This document shows positions 10,801-19,571 of a stretch of DNA of 64,000 bases, piece after piece. The position numbers were made by a program, and so were the translations under genes. Every line of letters begins with the position of its first letter. Position 1 is the stretch's first letter. Under the pieces are notes generated by a model. The model searched no databases and was not told where the DNA came from. It saw only the letters and a program-made list of their open reading frames with translations. The stretch covers positions 49,323 to 113,322 of the forward strand of contig CAKSZJ010000007.1 in NCBI GenBank assembly GCA_934525595.1. Reading direction: 5' to 3'. The DNA is from an uncultured Chiayiivirga sp. (GTDB taxonomy: Bacteria > Pseudomonadota > Gammaproteobacteria > Xanthomonadales > Xanthomonadaceae).

Positions 10801-11056
10801 CCCGGAAGTCTTCACCATCGCCCGCCCGCTGCCCGGCACCTACCGGGTGCAGACCCACTACTTCGGCGACCGACGCCAGTCGCTCACCGGCCCGGTGACG
10901 GTGCAGCTGGAGTTCCAGATCGGCTTCGGAGGCGCCCACCCGACCCATCAGGCCACCACGCGGCGGCTGGAAAGCGCCAGGGAGCGGATCGACGTGGGGC
11001 AGTTCCGCGTGGATGCGCGGCAAACCGGGCCGCGTTCCGCCAGGGAGCAGCCCTAG
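7823..11056 (+). CDS. Exported VIT and von Willebrand A domain protein with DUF2135-like C-terminus
   Basis: 1077 residues. Signal peptide about 1-21. A VIT domain lies at about 35-150 (EVRMHGFIARTRIDMRF, GEFVFPLGPGQTVSGYAL, GNVFRTRLYPIPAKGDKRI). A VWA-like domain starts near 270 with the MIDAS motif DASGS (about 276-280). A long middle region includes a charged, Pro-rich linker and helical TPR-like units (about 760-920). The end (about 942-1035) fits DUF2135: VVLTWDADNTDIDLWVIDPAGE and GPEVFTIARPLPGTYRVQ. VIT/VWA proteins usually mediate adhesion or assemble protein complexes at the envelope. ATG at 7823 chosen because GAGGAGAGC precedes it. The gene stands alone between two terminating units. 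Confidence 0.87.
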   Translation: MKRLPAALLWLATAVIGTAAAQQPPQIWIPPEPGNQPITLDEVAIEVRMHGFIARTRIDMRFHNPNARVMEGEFVFPLGPGQTVSGYALDVDGTMREGVVVPKETARVAFEETSRQRIDPGLVELTRGNVFRTRLYPIPAKGDKRIALEFEQVMDDAGSHWRYVLPLHFRDAVKRFSVKAEAPLEAAAPQLVSDSPDVALQFEQAATLWRAELTRQNVTPQRELSFRVPRQAGDSTVLEAPDALEPAERAVLARIDTGYPERLAAAPAPRRVAIFFDASGSANDRDLARERAALAAWFKAVDSTDVSLIAFRDVAEAPRRFAVRKGNADALLAALEALPLDGASNYGAIDFAAAANADVALVVGDGLDTFGPGQVALSNAPARVFALHAAQRADHALLQRIAHRGGRVIDLIRMEAAQATAALDAPAWRLLETRTAGQCADISPAAPQSVEPILTLTARCTGKATLTLTFGDAGGARIERTLAVGTDAPVAGALGDSVWRAVANARIARLSAEPKPDIDAITRLAVRHGVVTAHTSLLVLDRIEDYVRYGVEPKETNLRTQYRQLRLSQPKADETTAREDRLTDLARRWREFRDWHGERHAWLETLLASTADAEVAAWGRLAPSSDFPAKELADSRKAIEAIARQARILAERWSKDGAEAESRAVWESDATALMLRLDALRQRRLEHRPESDHPPGESAPVPLAEQAHFPLPAPAPPPAPGEAAQRQPAQADAGAPLDRIEVSGSLTARDAGGESAAGAVHARIDLSGWNPDAPYLKTLREAGDAYATYLELRREHGDTPSFFLDAADFFRSEAENPALALRVLSNLAEIGDENTALLRVLGYRLSQWERPDLAVRPFEDALVQRPEEPQSHRDLALALARQPHPDNARAAALLWHVATGTWSGRFPDIDLIALHELTALLAAHPDTPISALAIPPELLAPVETGLRVVLTWDADNTDIDLWVIDPAGERIFYSQPRSRSGGHLSRDFTGGYGPEVFTIARPLPGTYRVQTHYFGDRRQSLTGPVTVQLEFQIGFGGAHPTHQATTRRLESARERIDVGQFRVDARQTGPRSAREQP

Positions 11057-11093
11057 CCGGACGATGGCAGCGCCCCAGCGCTGCCGCATCCGC

Positions 11094-11876
11094 TCATCCC
11101 GCGGTGGCCGGAATTCCCTGCACGCCCTGGATGCGGCCGTCGTGGATCAGCCAGGTGCGCCCGTTCGGCGTGGTCGTGACATACAGCGCCTTGCCCGCAA
11201 GGCGGCTGATGTAGACATGCAGCTCGTTCGGCATCTCGCCCCGATCCTCGGCGAACAGCATCACGTCGGCGCCTTCCTTGTTCTGCAGGATGACGCACTC
11301 TGACGCCAGCGCCTGCACCTGTGTCACCGCTTCGCCGGAAGCCGAAAGCTCGATGCGATAGCTGCCGCCCAGAAGATACACGTCAGCGAACGCGGTACGC
11401 GGCAATACATAGGCATGCCAGCCCTCATCGGCCGGCAGCACCAGCGTCTCCACCTCGTTGGAGCACTCGGTGCGCTGCACGTTCCGCACCGTGCGCCCGA
11501 TGGCATGCTGCATCGCCAGCCGCGCACTCAGCGGCTCGGCATCGATCCTTTCCAGCGACTCGCGGATCCTGCCGGAACGATCCACTCCCACGCGGTACAA
11601 CCCGACCGGCACGCCGCCCTCGGTGCCCACGTAGGTGATCCGGACGATCTCGGGCTGCACGTCGGCCACCCAGCCCTGCACGCGCTCGTCGCGCCGAAAG
11701 ACACGCGAACGCTCCGCCTCCCGCGCCGCCACCCGCACCGCGCGGTCGACCATGAACAGCGATGTCCCCAAGTCTTCAGCCGTACGCAGCCACACGTCGT
11801 CCTGCGCCCTGGCGGGCGCGAACACCAGCGAGATGCCCAGAACTGCGATTGCAATGATGCGGATGCGCCACGCCAT
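11094..11876 (-). CDS. Exported protein of unknown function
   Basis: 260 residues. The start MAWRIRIIAIAVLGISLVFA followed by PARAQ is a clear signal peptide with AxA cleavage near residue 24, so it is periplasmic or secreted. The mature part is mixed alpha/beta with two cysteines (TECSN, SECVIL) that could form a disulfide. I recognise no family. AGGAC precedes the ATG. It converges on the VIT/VWA gene (37 bases between the stops). AT-richer DNA around 11915-11960 upstream may hold its promoter. Confidence 0.75.
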   Translation of the reverse strand: MAWRIRIIAIAVLGISLVFAPARAQDDVWLRTAEDLGTSLFMVDRAVRVAAREAERSRVFRRDERVQGWVADVQPEIVRITYVGTEGGVPVGLYRVGVDRSGRIRESLERIDAEPLSARLAMQHAIGRTVRNVQRTECSNEVETLVLPADEGWHAYVLPRTAFADVYLLGGSYRIELSASGEAVTQVQALASECVILQNKEGADVMLFAEDRGEMPNELHVYISRLAGKALYVTTTPNGRTWLIHDGRIQGVQGIPATAG

Positions 11877-12399
11877 GTCGTCCTCGTTCCCTTTGCCTGC
11901 ACGGATGATGCCGCCCAGTATTGCAGCGCAACATTACGGCGATATATCAATCCGCGTCACGAAAGGTCACGCCACTTCATGCGCCCATGCGCCCTGTCGC
12001 GCCAATGGCCCGCCGGCCACCCGCTCCACCCCCGATTTCGTGGAAATGACGCAGACAGCGCGTGCAGGTAACTTCTGCGTCACGAGTTCGCCCTCCCTGC
12101 GTCCGTATGGACACCGCCCCGCACAGCCGAGAATCCATGCAACCCCTCATCATCCCGTGCGCTCCCGCCTTGATGCCCGGCATTCTTCCGAGGGGTGCTG
12201 CGCCCTGCTCGGCGCAGCCCCTGATCGGCCGGCACGAAACCCAGGTCGACGACACGATCAGCGACGCCGGCGGAGAGGTCGGCGCCGCCGCCGGACCGGC
12301 AAACCCGCCGCGCCCTCGCCGCTCCATCGCCACGGCATGGCCCGCGCCGTCCGAATCGATTGACCCGCGCTTGCGCGCCCTGTATCCGGACACCTCGCC
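11877..12399. other. Divergent intergenic region with a hairpin and a possible degenerate repeat arm
   Basis: 523 bases between two divergent starts. An imperfect hairpin at 12192-12222 has an 8-base-pair core stem GCTGCGCC/GGCGCAGC with a CTGCTC loop plus an outer GGGG/CCC; it has no T-tract, so it is not an obvious terminator. The segment near 12026-12052, ending TTTCGTGGAAATGACG, resembles one decayed arm of the palindromic intergenic repeats found in this group. No credible gene is seen; open frames here run through in several phases as expected of high GC. Confidence 0.45.
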
Positions 12400-13005
12400 A
12401 TGACGTCCGTGCAGACCGGAACGTTGAGCCGCTGGATCGAGGAGCGCGGCTTCGGCTTCATCACTCCCGGCACCGGCGGCGAGGACGTATTCGTCCATAT
12501 CTCCGCATTTGCGCGCGGCGCGCGACCGGAGATCGGGACAACGATCTCCTTCGAGGTGGAAACCGCCGCCGATGGCCGCAGACGCGCGGTACGAGTCCGC
12601 CTGCCCGGGCAGCAACAGCCGGCCAGGCGCGCGCCGGCCCGTACCAGCAGGCGCTCTGCCCCGCGCACGTCGAGCAGGGGCGGGCTGCCGCGCGCTGTGG
12701 CCATTCTGTTGCTTTTCGCCGTTGCCGCCTTGGGCGCAGGCTCCGAGCGGGTGCGGGAAAGCGTGGCGAAGATGATTCGTCCTTCGCCCTCCGGCCAGGC
12801 TATCGTGCAGCCCGCCGCCAGCCTGAGTCCGGCACAAGCACGGCCCGCTGCGCCTCCCGCCTTCCAATGCGACGGCCGCGTCCACTGCAGTCAGATGCGC
12901 TCGTGTGAGGAGGCAAGGTTTTTCCTGCGCCACTGCCCGGGCACGCAGATGGATGGTGACGGTGACGGTGTGCCCTGCGAAAGCCAGTGGTGCGGGAGCC
13001 GCTGA
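12400..13005 (+). CDS. Cold-shock domain / transmembrane / excalibur calcium-binding fusion protein
   Basis: 201 residues with three parts. Residues 1-67 are a cold-shock domain: GTLSRWIEERGFGFITP (RNP1-like) and EDVFVHISAF (RNP2-like). After an Arg-rich linker, a hydrophobic segment at about 99-116 (AVAILLLFAVAALGAG) should cross the membrane. The C-terminus (about 152-197) is an excalibur domain with CSQMRSCEEARFFLRHCPG and the calcium-loop motif DGDGDGVPCE. This places a nucleic-acid-binding fold inside the cell and a calcium-binding, disulfide-rich fold outside. Related CSD-excalibur proteins occur in other gammaproteobacteria, but their function is not established as far as I know. No strong ribosome-binding site precedes the ATG. 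Confidence 0.85.
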   Translation: MTSVQTGTLSRWIEERGFGFITPGTGGEDVFVHISAFARGARPEIGTTISFEVETAADGRRRAVRVRLPGQQQPARRAPARTSRRSAPRTSSRGGLPRAVAILLLFAVAALGAGSERVRESVAKMIRPSPSGQAIVQPAASLSPAQARPAAPPAFQCDGRVHCSQMRSCEEARFFLRHCPGTQMDGDGDGVPCESQWCGSR

Positions 13006-13175
13006 GCCCTGTCGATCCGGGCCGTTGGAAGCAGGCCGCGGCTATCGCCACGACGCGCTGGACATCCCGACAAATCCCGTCGGGCGGCGTTGTATCTGTC
13101 GCCCGCAAGTTCGGATTGAAGCGCGACGGAAACCACCGCCGGAAATCGCGGCGCGCGGCGCGATCGGGGGACGCG

Positions 13176-13949
13176 CTATGTGGCCAGCCAGCCGCCGTTA
13201 CGGGTGCTCCAGGAGACTCGACCCGAGGCCAATCCATCCGGTCCGAAGCTGGCCTCGATCAGCCGCAGCGCGCCGTCATCGCCCTGCTCCAGCAGGGTGC
13301 TGGCGCGGGTGCCGTAGTCGCGGCCGGCGATGAAGATCGGCGACAGCTGCCGCTCGCGTTCCAGGCCGAAGCCGGTATCGGGAAGCTGCGCGTCGGGCGC
13401 GATTTCGCGGTCGCGCAGCAGCGCCAGAAGCTCGGCGTCAGCCGCACCGGAGGCAAGTGCAGCTGCGGCGCGGGCGCGGATGCGGCGCATCTTGGGCCAG
13501 TCGCTGTCGAGCGGACCGTTGCTGATCGCGTGCAGCCCCGGCTCCAGTCGCCGCGTGCGGCGCGATCCACCATCGAAAGCGAACGCCCCTGAGGCATCGC
13601 CCAGCACCAGGTTGAAGGGCGCGTATTCACCGCTGCGGGAGCACAGCGCCTCCAGCCACGCAGCGGGCTCCTGGCGGCCCAGTATGAAGCCGCTCACCAG
13701 CTCTCCGCGCGAGCGCGGCGCGGGTGCGGGCGTGCCGTTGCGGAGATTGGTGACGGCGGCGAAGCGTCCGTCGGCGCGTACCGCCAGCCAGCTTCCGCCG
13801 GCCACCAGGTCGCGCCCGCCGGCCACCGCCGGATTTTCCGCCCAAGGCGCAGCAGCGGCGCTGGGGCGAGCGTGGAATTCGTCGCGATTGGCCAACAGCA
13901 GCACGCGGCTGCCTGGACGAGGGCGGATGGCGACGAGGATCAGGCACAC
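13176..13949 (-). CDS. NRDE family protein (TANGO2-like)
   Basis: 257 residues beginning MCLILVAIRPRPG with the eponymous NRDE motif in LLANRDEFHARPSAAA, then GGRDLVAGGSWLAV, FAAVTNLRNG and a C-terminal TRASTLLEQGDDG segment; Ntn-hydrolase-like family with Cys2 as the presumed nucleophile. Eukaryotic TANGO2 is linked to metabolic crisis and heme handling, but the bacterial role is uncertain. The start codon is GTG, supported by the conserved M-C-L-I beginning. Downstream, the CSD-excalibur gene converges on it. Confidence 0.9.
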   Translation of the reverse strand: MCLILVAIRPRPGSRVLLLANRDEFHARPSAAAAPWAENPAVAGGRDLVAGGSWLAVRADGRFAAVTNLRNGTPAPAPRSRGELVSGFILGRQEPAAWLEALCSRSGEYAPFNLVLGDASGAFAFDGGSRRTRRLEPGLHAISNGPLDSDWPKMRRIRARAAAALASGAADAELLALLRDREIAPDAQLPDTGFGLERERQLSPIFIAGRDYGTRASTLLEQGDDGALRLIEASFGPDGLASGRVSWSTRNGGWLAT

Positions 13950-13995
13950 GGCGCAGCGCCTTCTACCCTCAAGGCAGCGGGAAACACCATCGGGT

Positions 13996-14069
13996 CATTC
14001 TGGTGAAGGCCGGGATCCATGCCGCCTTTCTCGGCAGCATCACGCCGGATCCCGGCCTTCGCCGGAATG
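13996..14069. repeat. Palindromic intergenic repeat with 23-base arms
   Basis: The left arm (13996-14018, ending GAAGGCCGGGATCC) and right arm (14047-14069, beginning GGATCCCGGCCTTCGCCGG) are inverted copies with two mismatches over 23 bases, both of which become G-U pairs in RNA. The loop is 28 bases. Elements of this CATTCCGGCGAAGGCCGG type are dispersed in many proteobacterial genomes. It lies between the NRDE gene and the htpG stop codon. Confidence 0.8.
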
Positions 14070-14112
14070 TCGGTGAAGAGGCCCGGACGCCCCGGAAGCA
14101 AGCCGCGCCGCG

Positions 14113-16005
14113 TCACCCCAGCAGCAGCGCGTTCATGCGTCGCACGAACGCCGCCGGATCGTCGAGCGACGCGCCTTCGGCCAGCTGCGCCTGCTCGAAC
14201 AGCAGGAGGCCCAGATCGTCGCGCCTGGCCGGGTCGGTTTCGGTGTCGTAGCGCTGCAGCAGCGGGTGCGCGGGATTGATTTCCAGCGCGGGCTTGCCTG
14301 CAGGCACGTCGTGGCCTGCGGCCTTGAGCAGGCGCTGCATGTGCAGGGCCATGTCGTATTCGCCCATCACCAGGCAGGCGGGGGAATCGGTGAGGCGCTG
14401 CGACACGCGCACATCGGAAACGCGCTCGCCGAGCGTGGCCTTGAGCTTTTCCACCAGCCCTGCAGCGCCCTTGGCGGTATCTTCGCGGGTTTTCGCATCC
14501 GGCGCGCCCTCGCCAAGCTCGGCGCGGCCCAGCTCGCCCTTGGCAACGTTACGCAGCTTCTTGCCCTCGTACTCGGTCAGGTGGCCGATCGCCCACTCGT
14601 CGATGCGCTCGTGCAGCAGCAGCACTTCAACACCCTGCGCGGCCAGGCCTTCGAGCTGCGGGCTGTGGCGCACGGCGTTCCAGCCGTCGGCGCTGAGATA
14701 GTTGATCGTTTCCTGGCCGGGCTTCATGCGGGCGATGTAGTCGTCCAGGGAAACCAGGGCCTCGCGCTCACCGGTATGGGTGGAGGCAAAGCGCAGCAGC
14801 CTGGCGATGCGCTCGCGGTTGGACGGATCCTCGGCCAGCCCCTCCTTGAGCACGGCGCCGAACTCGCGCCAGAAGCCGGCGTACTTCTCAGGCTCCTCGC
14901 GCGCGATCCTGTCCAGAAGGTCCAGCACGCGCCGGGTCAGGGCGCTCTTGAGCTTTTCGACCTGGCGACTGTTCTGCAGGATCTCGCGGCTGACGTTGAG
15001 CGGCAGGTCGTCGGAATCCACCACGCCCTGCACGAAGCGCAGGTAGGCCGGAAGCATTTCCTCGGCCGCGTCCATGATGAAGACGCGCTTGATGTAGAGC
15101 TTCAGGCCCTTGCGCCCGTCGCGGTCGAAGCCGAAGTCGAACGGCGCCCGGGCCGGCACGAACAGCAGCGAGGTGAAGTTCTGGTTGCCCTCGACGCGGT
15201 TGTGGCTCCATGCCAGCGCCTCGCCGAAATCGTGGCTCACGTGCTTGTAGAAAGCCTGGTATTCCTCGTCGGAAACCTCGGCCTTGGGCCGGGTCCACAA
15301 CGCCGCGGCCTGGTTGACGGTTTCCCACGCATCGCCCGGCGCGCCCTCATCGGCGTCCGCATCGTCACGCTCCACCGGCATGCGGATCGGGAAACCGATG
15401 TGGTCCGAGTAGGTGCGTACCAGCGAGCGCAGGGCCCAGCCATCGAGGAATTCGTCCTCGTCCGGCTTCAGGTGCAGCACGATGGTGGTGCCCCGCTCGG
15501 GCTTTTCTGCGGGCTCCAGGGTGAAACGTCCGTCACCGCCGGACTCCCATGCGAAGGCCTCGCCGCTGCCGGCGCGGCGGCTGGTGACCGTGACCCGATC
15601 GGCCACGATGAAGGCGGCGTAGAAGCCCACTCCGAACTGGCCGATGAGCTGTGCATCGGCCTTCTGCGCCTCGCCCAGCGCATCCAGGAACTGCCGCGTG
15701 CCCGAACGCGCGATGGTGCCGAGGTTATCGATCAGCTCCTGGCGCGACATGCCGATGCCGCTGTCGGAGATCGTCAGGGTGCGCGCCTGCTTGTCCACGG
15801 AGAGGTCGATGCGCAGCTCCGGCTGGTCGCCGTACAACCCGGGAGCCTTGAGCGCTTCGAAGCGCAGCTTGTCGCACGCGTCCGAGGCGTTGGACACCAG
15901 CTCGCGCAGGAAGATGTTCTTGTTGGAATACAGCGAATGGGTCACCAGGCGCAGCACCTGCTGCACATCGGACTGGAACTCGTAGCTGCGGGTTTCTTCG
16001 GTCAT
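14113..16005 (-). CDS. htpG: Molecular chaperone HtpG (Hsp90)
   Basis: ATP-driven cytoplasmic chaperone, 630 residues, the usual bacterial length. GHKL ATPase motifs are intact: LRELVSNASDACDKLRFEAL, the DSGIGM loop, GTIARSGT, QLIGQFGVGFYAAF and GTTIVLHL. The middle domain contains FVQGVVDSDDLPLNVSREILQ, and the C-terminal dimerisation domain ends in MNALLLG. Standing alone on the minus strand, it has its own heat-shock promoter about 38-66 bases upstream, immediately after the rplS terminator. Confidence 0.98.
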   Translation of the reverse strand: MTEETRSYEFQSDVQQVLRLVTHSLYSNKNIFLRELVSNASDACDKLRFEALKAPGLYGDQPELRIDLSVDKQARTLTISDSGIGMSRQELIDNLGTIARSGTRQFLDALGEAQKADAQLIGQFGVGFYAAFIVADRVTVTSRRAGSGEAFAWESGGDGRFTLEPAEKPERGTTIVLHLKPDEDEFLDGWALRSLVRTYSDHIGFPIRMPVERDDADADEGAPGDAWETVNQAAALWTRPKAEVSDEEYQAFYKHVSHDFGEALAWSHNRVEGNQNFTSLLFVPARAPFDFGFDRDGRKGLKLYIKRVFIMDAAEEMLPAYLRFVQGVVDSDDLPLNVSREILQNSRQVEKLKSALTRRVLDLLDRIAREEPEKYAGFWREFGAVLKEGLAEDPSNRERIARLLRFASTHTGEREALVSLDDYIARMKPGQETINYLSADGWNAVRHSPQLEGLAAQGVEVLLLHERIDEWAIGHLTEYEGKKLRNVAKGELGRAELGEGAPDAKTREDTAKGAAGLVEKLKATLGERVSDVRVSQRLTDSPACLVMGEYDMALHMQRLLKAAGHDVPAGKPALEINPAHPLLQRYDTETDPARRDDLGLLLFEQAQLAEGASLDDPAAFVRRMNALLLG

Positions 16006-16042
16006 GGTGCGAATCCTGTAATCCGGGCGGAAGATGGCCAGC

Positions 16043-16071
16043 AGATGGGTTCGCGATACGCGTTTTCAAGG
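16043..16071 (-). promoter_or_regulatory. Probable sigma-32 (RpoH) promoter of htpG
   Basis: On the minus strand the -35 element CTTGAAA (16064-16070) and the -10 element CCCATCT (16043-16049) are 14 bases apart, matching the heat-shock consensus CTTGAAA-N(11-16)-CCCATnT. Transcription would begin near 16036, leaving a leader of about 30 bases before the htpG ATG. htpG belongs to the RpoH regulon in Escherichia coli. Confidence 0.75.
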
Positions 16072-16072
16072 C

Positions 16073-16107
16073 GGCGAAAACGCCGACGGCCGCTTGCGCG
16101 GCCGTCG
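16073..16107 (-). terminator. Intrinsic terminator of rplS
   Basis: On the minus strand a perfect 10-base-pair stem (CGACGGCCGC / GCGGCCGTCG, 16084-16107) closed by a GCAA tetraloop is followed by GCGTTTTCG. It ends the rplS transcript and directly abuts the htpG promoter. Confidence 0.75.
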
Positions 16108-16146
16108 CGTGAGCCCTGTGCGGCTCGGTGCTGCGGGTGAAACGGA

Positions 16147-16515
16147 TCAGTGGGCCCGGGCGCGCGCGCTCAGGTCTTCCTTGATGCGCGCAGCCTTGCC
16201 TTCGAGTTCGCGCAGGTAGTACAGCTTGGCGGCACGCACCGCGCCGCGGCGCTTGACCTCGACCGAATCAATCGCCGGCGAATGGGTCTGAAACACGCGC
16301 TCCACGCCCGTGCCGTGGGAGATCTTGCGCACCGTGAAGGCCGAGTTCAGGCCGCGATTGCGCTTGGCAATGACCACGCCCTCATAGGCCTGGATACGCT
16401 CGCGATTGCCTTCCTTCACCTTGACGTTGACGATGACGGTATCGCCGGGGCCGAACGTCGGCAGCTGGCGCTGGGCCTGCTCGGCCTCGAATTCCTGGAT
16501 GAGCTTGCTGGTCAT
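16147..16515 (-). CDS. rplS: 50S ribosomal protein L19
   Basis: 122 residues with the L19 hallmarks [55 protein letters not shown] and [16 protein letters not shown]. It sits at the 30S-50S interface. In many bacteria rplS ends the rpsP-rimM-trmD-rplS operon; here its upstream neighbour is the divergent acs gene and it has its own promoter and terminator, so it is a single-gene unit. Confidence 0.98.
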   Translation of the reverse strand: MTSKLIQEFEAEQAQRQLPTFGPGDTVIVNVKVKEGNRERIQAYEGVVIAKRNRGLNSAFTVRKISHGTGVERVFQTHSPAIDSVEVKRRGAVRAAKLYYLRELEGKAARIKEDLSARARAH

Positions 16516-16625
16516 GATGGCACCGACCCGACGTGCGGGGCTGATTGAGTGGGTTGAATCGGAAACGTGCCCGGGATGCCGGGACGCGCCGGCGGAAACA
16601 CCGGCTGCCGCATGGGCAGTCGCGC

Positions 16626-16655
16626 ATTGTAGCGACTAACCCGTCCGCATGACAA
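16626..16655 (-). promoter_or_regulatory. Probable sigma-70 promoter of rplS
   Basis: On the minus strand TTGTCA (16650-16655) and TACAAT (16626-16631) are 18 bases apart, five of six matches to each consensus hexamer. Transcription would start near 16619 and leave a leader of about 105 bases before rplS. Confidence 0.65.
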
Positions 16656-16800
16656 GCTGCGTCGTGGGATGCCACCTGCGGGAGATGCGCGGTCCGCCTC
16701 GACCAAGGTCTAAGCCTGTGAAGCACAAGAGATTGCCGTCGACAGGGTACCCTTGCCCCATGACCTTTCGCCCGCCCGCAAGACAAGGACAAGTGCACCC

Positions 16801-18744
<1,944 letters not shown>

Positions 18745-18753
18745 ACGGGCCCG

Positions 18754-18782
18754 GCATCCGGGTGCACGGCGCACCCGGATGC
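18754..18782. repeat. Perfect hairpin after acs
   Basis: Inverted repeat GCATCCGGGTGC / GCACCCGGATGC with a five-base loop, starting nine bases after the acs stop. There is no T-run after it, so it may be an attenuator, an mRNA-stabilising stem or a factor-dependent terminator rather than an intrinsic one. Confidence 0.55.
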
Positions 18783-18808
18783 GCCCCGCTTCCCGCCCGC
18801 CAACCGCG

Positions 18809-19408
18809 GTGAACTTCCTTGCCCACTTCCTGCTGGCCGACCGCGGCGACCCCGCCCTGGTCGGCGCCTTCCTGGGCGACTTCGCGAAGGGTCCGGTGAC
18901 GGGGTTCGCCTCGGATGTGGCCACCGAAATCCTCGTGCATCGCCGCATCGACTCCAGCTGCGACGCGCATCCGGTCATGCGCACCGCGCGCGAGTGCTTC
19001 GCGCCCGAGCGCCGGCGCCTCGCCGACATCGCGATGGACGTGTTCCACGACCACGTGCTCGCGCGCGACTGGCCGCACCACGCCAGCGAACCGCTGCCGG
19101 TCTTCACCGCACGCGTCTACCGCGCCCTGCACGAACACGCCGATCTCCTGCCCGAATCCGCCCGCCGCGTGGCCGCGCGCATGGCGCAGCAGGACTGGCT
19201 GGCCGCCTATGCGGACTTCGATGGCGCGCGCGCCGCGCTTGCAGGCATCGGGCGGCGCCTGTCTCGCGGTGGCGACCGGCTGGAAGCCTGCGCGATCGAT
19301 CTGCAACGCCACTACGTCCGCCTGTCGGAGGGTTTCGCGCCGCTGTTCGCCGACCTGCGCCAGATCGCCGAGGACACGCGTCGACAGGCCCATGCGCGGC
19401 ACGGGTAG
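18809..19408 (+). CDS. acpH: ACP phosphodiesterase (AcpH/DUF479 family)
   Basis: Removes the phosphopantetheine arm from acyl carrier protein. From the GTG at 18809 the protein (199 residues) reads VNFLAHFLLAD, then GAFLGDFAKG, DVATEILVHRRIDSSCDAHPV, RRLADIAMDVFHDHVLARDW and QQDWLAAYADFDG, matching E. coli AcpH along its length, with the metal-dependent HD-like residues (His in HRRID, the HDH triad). An ATG ten codons upstream at 18779 would overlap the acs-downstream hairpin and adds residues not found in the family, so GTG is preferred. Confidence 0.85.
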   Translation: MNFLAHFLLADRGDPALVGAFLGDFAKGPVTGFASDVATEILVHRRIDSSCDAHPVMRTARECFAPERRRLADIAMDVFHDHVLARDWPHHASEPLPVFTARVYRALHEHADLLPESARRVAARMAQQDWLAAYADFDGARAALAGIGRRLSRGGDRLEACAIDLQRHYVRLSEGFAPLFADLRQIAEDTRRQAHARHG

Positions 19409-19571
19409 TTAATCGCAGTGGTTCGCCGGTACGATTCGCCCGATCCGCTGCCGGCGTGCAGGGAGTCCCGGGGAAACGCGTTGAAGAAGACTCGCAGATG
19501 AGCGGAACCCTCGTCCGTTCACGGACCCACAGGCGTCGGCACGGCGCCGATACGCGTCCAGTGGCCCGCAC

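Noticed and set aside
11977..12933. Long minus-strand open frame over the intergenic region and the CSD-excalibur gene
   Set aside because: It is antisense to a gene with two clear domains; its residues are low-complexity Arg/Gly/Ala.
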